A stretch of DNA of 8,305 bases, from the NCBI GenBank assembly GCA_017437345.1, contig JAFSBJ010000214.1, positions 1 through 8,305 of the forward strand, written 5' to 3'. This document shows positions 5,641-8,305 of the stretch, one piece after another. The stretch's first letter is position 1. Every line of letters starts with the position of its first letter. The DNA is from Clostridia bacterium. Its GTDB lineage: Bacteria > Bacillota_A > Clostridia > UMGS1810. Under the pieces are notes generated by a model, which had not been told where the DNA came from, did not search any database, and was given only the letters and a program-made list of their open reading frames with translations. The position numbers were made by a program, and so were the translations under genes.

Positions 5641-6809
5641 CAAATTTTAACCCCGAAAATTTTATAAATGACACAGTAAGTAGCATGCAGCCATCGGGAA
5701 TAAGAAAATTTTTTGATATTGTTAATCAGATGAGTGACGCCATATCTTTGGGTGTTGGCGAGCCTGATTTTTCAACCCCATGGCACATAAGAGAAGCAGG
5801 AATTTATTCTCTTGAAAGAGGAAGAACCTACTACACAACAAACGCAGGTCTTCCCGAACTGAGAAAAGAAATCTGCAAATATATGAAAAAATTTGATGTG
5901 GAATGTGAAGCGGATGAAGTCCTCGTTACCGTTGGCGGAAGCGAGGGGGTTGATGTGGCTATGAGAACCATTTTAAAACCCGGCGATGAGGTTATTGTGC
6001 CTGAGCCATCCTTTGTTTGCTACAAGCCCTGTGCCTCTCTTGCAGGAGCCATTCCCGTCCCCCTTGAAACAAAGGCTGAGAATGAATTCAGAATAACAAA
6101 AGAGGAGCTTTTGGAAAAAATTACTCCCAAAACAAAGATGCTCATTCTCTCCTATCCCAATAATCCCACAGGCGCTGTTATGCCCCTTGAGAATTTAAAG
6201 GAAATAGCACAGATTGCAATAGAAAACAATATTATAGTTCTTTCAGACGAGATATATGCAGAATTAACCTATGAAGGAAAGCACCATTCAATAGCTTCCC
6301 TTCCCGGAATGAAAGAAAGAACAGTTGTTATTAACGGTTTTTCAAAGGCATTTGCAATGACAGGCTGGAGACTTGGCTTTGTTGTGGCTCATAAGACTCT
6401 TATTAAAGCTATGACAAAGGTTCATCAGTATGCTATAATGTGTTCCCCTACTGCAAGTCAGTATGCTGCAATTGAAGCACTTAAAAATGGCGAAGAATCT
6501 ATCATGATGATGGTTAAAGAATATGACGACAGAAGAAAAATCATTGTTGACGGATTTAACAAGATGGGGCTTACCTGCTTTAATCCAAGAGGTGCATTCT
6601 ATATTTTCCCGTCGATTAAATCCACCGGTATGACATCTCAGGAATTTTGCGAAAAGCTTCTGGAAAGTCAGAAGGTGGCAGTTGTTCCCGGAACTGCATT
6701 TGGCGATTGCGGCGAAGGTTTTATAAGAGTTTCCTATGCATACAGTATTCAGGAAATTAATACTGCTATGGAAAGAATAAAGATATTTGTTGATTCCCTA
6801 AAAAAATGA
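5637..6809 (+). CDS. alaT: PLP-dependent class I/II aminotransferase, AlaT/PatA-like
   Basis: This is a fold-type I, PLP-dependent transaminase of 390 residues, the standard length. The catalytic lysine is K237 in GFSKAFAMTGWRLGF, with R245 as a phosphate contact. N176 in NNPTG (175-179) and D204 in SDEIY (203-207) hold the cofactor, and R364 in FIRVSYA is the substrate carboxylate anchor. The substrate-side segments SGIRKF (20-25) and LGVGEPDFSTP (38-48) are typical of the alanine/aspartate/acetyl-diaminopimelate branch. It overlaps the Lrp-type gene by 4 bases, so the two should be translated together. By analogy with B. subtilis alaRT it probably interconverts pyruvate and alanine with glutamate. 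PatA-like N-acetyl-diaminopimelate aminotransferase activity is the main alternative, and sequence alone cannot separate them. The fold and PLP chemistry are certain; the substrate is not. Confidence 0.88.
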   Translation: MTNFNPENFINDTVSSMQPSGIRKFFDIVNQMSDAISLGVGEPDFSTPWHIREAGIYSLERGRTYYTTNAGLPELRKEICKYMKKFDVECEADEVLVTVGGSEGVDVAMRTILKPGDEVIVPEPSFVCYKPCASLAGAIPVPLETKAENEFRITKEELLEKITPKTKMLILSYPNNPTGAVMPLENLKEIAQIAIENNIIVLSDEIYAELTYEGKHHSIASLPGMKERTVVINGFSKAFAMTGWRLGFVVAHKTLIKAMTKVHQYAIMCSPTASQYAAIEALKNGEESIMMMVKEYDDRRKIIVDGFNKMGLTCFNPRGAFYIFPSIKSTGMTSQEFCEKLLESQKVAVVPGTAFGDCGEGFIRVSYAYSIQEINTAMERIKIFVDSLKK

Positions 6810-6822
6810 GAGGCATATTGAA

Positions 6823-7317
6823 ATGAGTTTTAATATTGTACTTGTGGAGCCTGAAATTCCGCAAAACACAGGAAATATTGCAAGAACCTGCGCAGCAACA
6901 GGAGCTAGACTACATCTTGTTAAGCCAATGGGTTTTGAAATTGACGATAAAAAGCTCAAGCGTGCAGGCCTTGACTATTGGCATATGCTTGATATTACAT
7001 ACTATGAAAACATCGACGATTTTTTTGAAAAAAATAAAGGCGGAAATTTTTATTTTGCATCAACAAAATCCTTATACCGTCATTCTGATGTTGAATTTCG
7101 TGACGGAGACTACATACTCTTTGGAAAAGAAACCAAAGGACTTGATGAAGCTCTTTTAAAGGAGAATAAGGATAAATGCATAAGAATTCCCATGATAAAC
7201 GGGGCAAGAAGCCTTAATTTATCAAATTCGGTGGCAATAGTTATTTATGAGGCATTAAGACAAAACAATTATTTTGACCTTGAAACAAAGGGAAGTCTAA
7301 CTAAATTTGATTGGTAA
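6823..7317 (+). CDS. trmL: tRNA (cytidine(34)-2'-O)-methyltransferase TrmL
   Basis: TrmL (also called CspR) is a compact SPOUT methyltransferase that uses SAM to 2'-O-methylate the wobble nucleotide of tRNA-Leu isoacceptors. The 164-residue product consists of the catalytic domain alone, as expected. Motifs are PEIPQNTGNIAR (10-21), the PMGFEIDDKKLKRAGLDYW stretch (35-53), FGKETKGL (100-107) and IPMINGARSLNLSNSVAIV (122-140), which form the knotted SAM site. GAGG (6810-6813) is 9 nt before the ATG, and the gap from the aminotransferase stop is 13 bases, so it is probably cotranscribed. No functional link to alanine metabolism is apparent; the grouping looks like ordinary housekeeping clustering. 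Confidence 0.95.
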   Translation: MSFNIVLVEPEIPQNTGNIARTCAATGARLHLVKPMGFEIDDKKLKRAGLDYWHMLDITYYENIDDFFEKNKGGNFYFASTKSLYRHSDVEFRDGDYILFGKETKGLDEALLKENKDKCIRIPMINGARSLNLSNSVAIVIYEALRQNNYFDLETKGSLTKFDW

Positions 7318-7330
7318 AACGGAGGCAGAT

Positions 7331-8200
7331 ATGAAACCTGTTAAAATTATTACAGACACATGCTCGGATATTACTTTGGAAATTGCAAAAGAATATAACA
7401 TACACCTTTTGCCTGTTCACATAAGCTTTGGCGACAAAGAGTATCTTGACAGATATGAGCTTGACACAAAGGAATTTTATGAAATGCTTGTAAGTTCCGA
7501 TGTACACCCGAAAACTGCTCAGATAACAATTCAGGAGCATACGGACGCATTTATGAAATATGCAGACGATTATGAAATTATTCATATTCCTATGTCGGTT
7601 AATGCCAGCGGCACATTTCAGTCGGCAAGACTTGCAAGAACAAATGTGCTTGATGAAAAAGAAGATGCTGTGATTCACATTTTTGAAAACAACCAGCTCT
7701 CCTATGGCTACGGAATATGGGTTATTGAAGCTGCAAAAATGGCGGCTGAGGGAAAAAGCGCCCAGGAAATACTTAAGATGCTTGAAGAAAAGATTTATAA
7801 TGTTGGAATACTTTTCAGCGTGGCAACTCTTGATTATCTGCAAAAGGGCGGAAGAATTTCATCGGCTTCAAAGCTTATTGCAAATGTACTTGACATATCC
7901 CCTATTTTAGCTGTTGAAGATGGTCTTGTGGTAAGCAAGGAGAAGGTAAGAGGTTCTAAAAAGCTTATATCAAAAATGGTTCAGATGCTAAGTGAAGATG
8001 CAACAGATGATCCTGATGCTATGATTTATGTGCTTCACGGAAATTCTCCCGAAACAGCCCAGAAGCTTACCCAAAAGATTAAGGAAAACACGAGCTTTAA
8101 AAATTTCGGTTTTGCCGAGGTTGGCCCCTGCATTGGTATTCACGCGGGACCAGGTGTGTTTGGGGTTATATATCAGAAGAAAAATAAACAGAATAATTAA
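7331..8200 (+). CDS. DegV family fatty-acid-binding protein
   Basis: DegV proteins (FakB-like) bind one fatty acid in a tunnel. In Gram-positives some present it to the kinase FakA for phosphorylation and entry into phospholipid synthesis. The 289-residue product shows the family landmarks: IITDTCSDIT (6-15), PKTAQIT (60-66, T62), NASGTFQSARLA (91-102, S93), LDYLQKGGRIS (167-177), the VRG segment (206-208) and CIGIHAGPGVFGV (267-279, H271). T62, S93 and H271 sit where the family holds the ligand carboxylate. The usual DSxxxSxG segment reads ENNQLSYGYG (119-128), so its Asp-Ser is replaced. The frame is open from 7307 inside trmL, but GGAGG (7321-7325) points to ATG 7331, which also gives the normal N-terminus. 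No fakA-like gene is visible, so a role as a FakA partner is only inferred. Confidence 0.92.
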   Translation: MKPVKIITDTCSDITLEIAKEYNIHLLPVHISFGDKEYLDRYELDTKEFYEMLVSSDVHPKTAQITIQEHTDAFMKYADDYEIIHIPMSVNASGTFQSARLARTNVLDEKEDAVIHIFENNQLSYGYGIWVIEAAKMAAEGKSAQEILKMLEEKIYNVGILFSVATLDYLQKGGRISSASKLIANVLDISPILAVEDGLVVSKEKVRGSKKLISKMVQMLSEDATDDPDAMIYVLHGNSPETAQKLTQKIKENTSFKNFGFAEVGPCIGIHAGPGVFGVIYQKKNKQNN

Positions 8201-8227
8201 TGAGGTATTGATAAAAATATAACAATC

Positions 8228-8250
8228 TTACAATATAATGTTGTAATTTT
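8228..8250 (+). terminator. Weak hairpin after degV, possible terminator
   Basis: TTACAA (8228-8233) pairs with TTGTAA (8241-8246) around a 7-base loop, followed by TTTT. It has only one G-C pair, so it would be a poor terminator, but it is the only hairpin between the degV stop and the next promoter. Confidence 0.3.
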
Positions 8251-8259
8251 AAAAAACTC

Positions 8260-8288
8260 TTGCAAAGAGAAAAAAAATACTATAAAAT
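8260..8288 (+). promoter_or_regulatory. Promoter reading out of the right edge
   Basis: TTGCAA (8260-8265), 17 bases, then TAAAAT (8283-8288), with an overlapping TATAAA at 8281. It points to a separate transcription unit starting near 8295 and continuing beyond the window. No coding start or ribosome site is visible before the edge. Confidence 0.55.
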
Positions 8289-8305
8289 TATAATGTTTAT
8301 ATGTA

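Noticed and set aside
7307..7330. Longer DegV start overlapping trmL
   Set aside because: The extra eight residues are not part of the family N-terminus, and GGAGG at 7321-7325 points to ATG 7331.
7301..7843. 180-codon minus-strand ORF opposite degV
   Set aside because: It is a Cys/Phe-rich antisense shadow of a well-supported DegV gene with no initiation signals.

Overview
The window reads as chromosome of a low-GC, Gram-positive bacterium, most likely a member of Clostridia (Bacillota). The evidence is the AT-rich sequence, strong GGAGG-type ribosome binding sites, textbook TTGACA/TATAAT promoters, and a gene set typical of the group (SpoVG, a YfmF/YfmH M16 pair, an AlaR/AlaT-like pair, TrmL, DegV). 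SpoVG and a candidate Spo0A box hint at a spore former but do not prove it. Apart from DNA cut at the window edges, the genes look intact. I see no mobile element, CRISPR array, tRNA or rRNA.

Left half, minus strand (about 1-4474): a promoter near 4446-4474 drives three genes with overlapping ends. They are yfmF (M16-like subunit without the zinc motif), yfmH (M16 peptidase with HxxEH) and lgt (prolipoprotein diacylglyceryl transferase). A hairpin lies at the lgt stop codon. A leader of about 210 bases follows, and then mgtE (magnesium transporter), which runs off the left edge after its N domain and two CBS domains. The leader matches no riboswitch I can recognise. It holds a 25-codon ORF with an excellent Shine-Dalgarno sequence, a hairpin over that ORF's stop codon, and a long-range helix. 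It is the best candidate here for something undescribed.

Middle (4413-5157): a divergent promoter region separates yfmF from spoVG. It carries a perfect TGTCGAA Spo0A-type heptamer and a consensus 17-bp-spaced promoter for spoVG. SpoVG is followed by a strong intrinsic terminator. The next 180 bases hold more hairpins, including a second terminator-like one with a mutually exclusive partner fold, and then the promoter of the next operon.

Right half, plus strand (5095-8200): one apparent operon holds an Lrp/AsnC regulator of AlaR type, a class I/II aminotransferase that overlaps it by 4 bases (AlaT-like), trmL (tRNA wobble 2'-O-methyltransferase) and a DegV-family fatty-acid-binding protein. 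A weak AT-rich hairpin follows. A good promoter then points out of the right edge.

Together these are housekeeping functions: lipoprotein maturation, protease/EF-P-associated factors, Mg2+ homeostasis, alanine metabolism with its local regulator, tRNA modification and lipid handling. Most genes are ordinary. The unexplained signal is in the intergenic regions.
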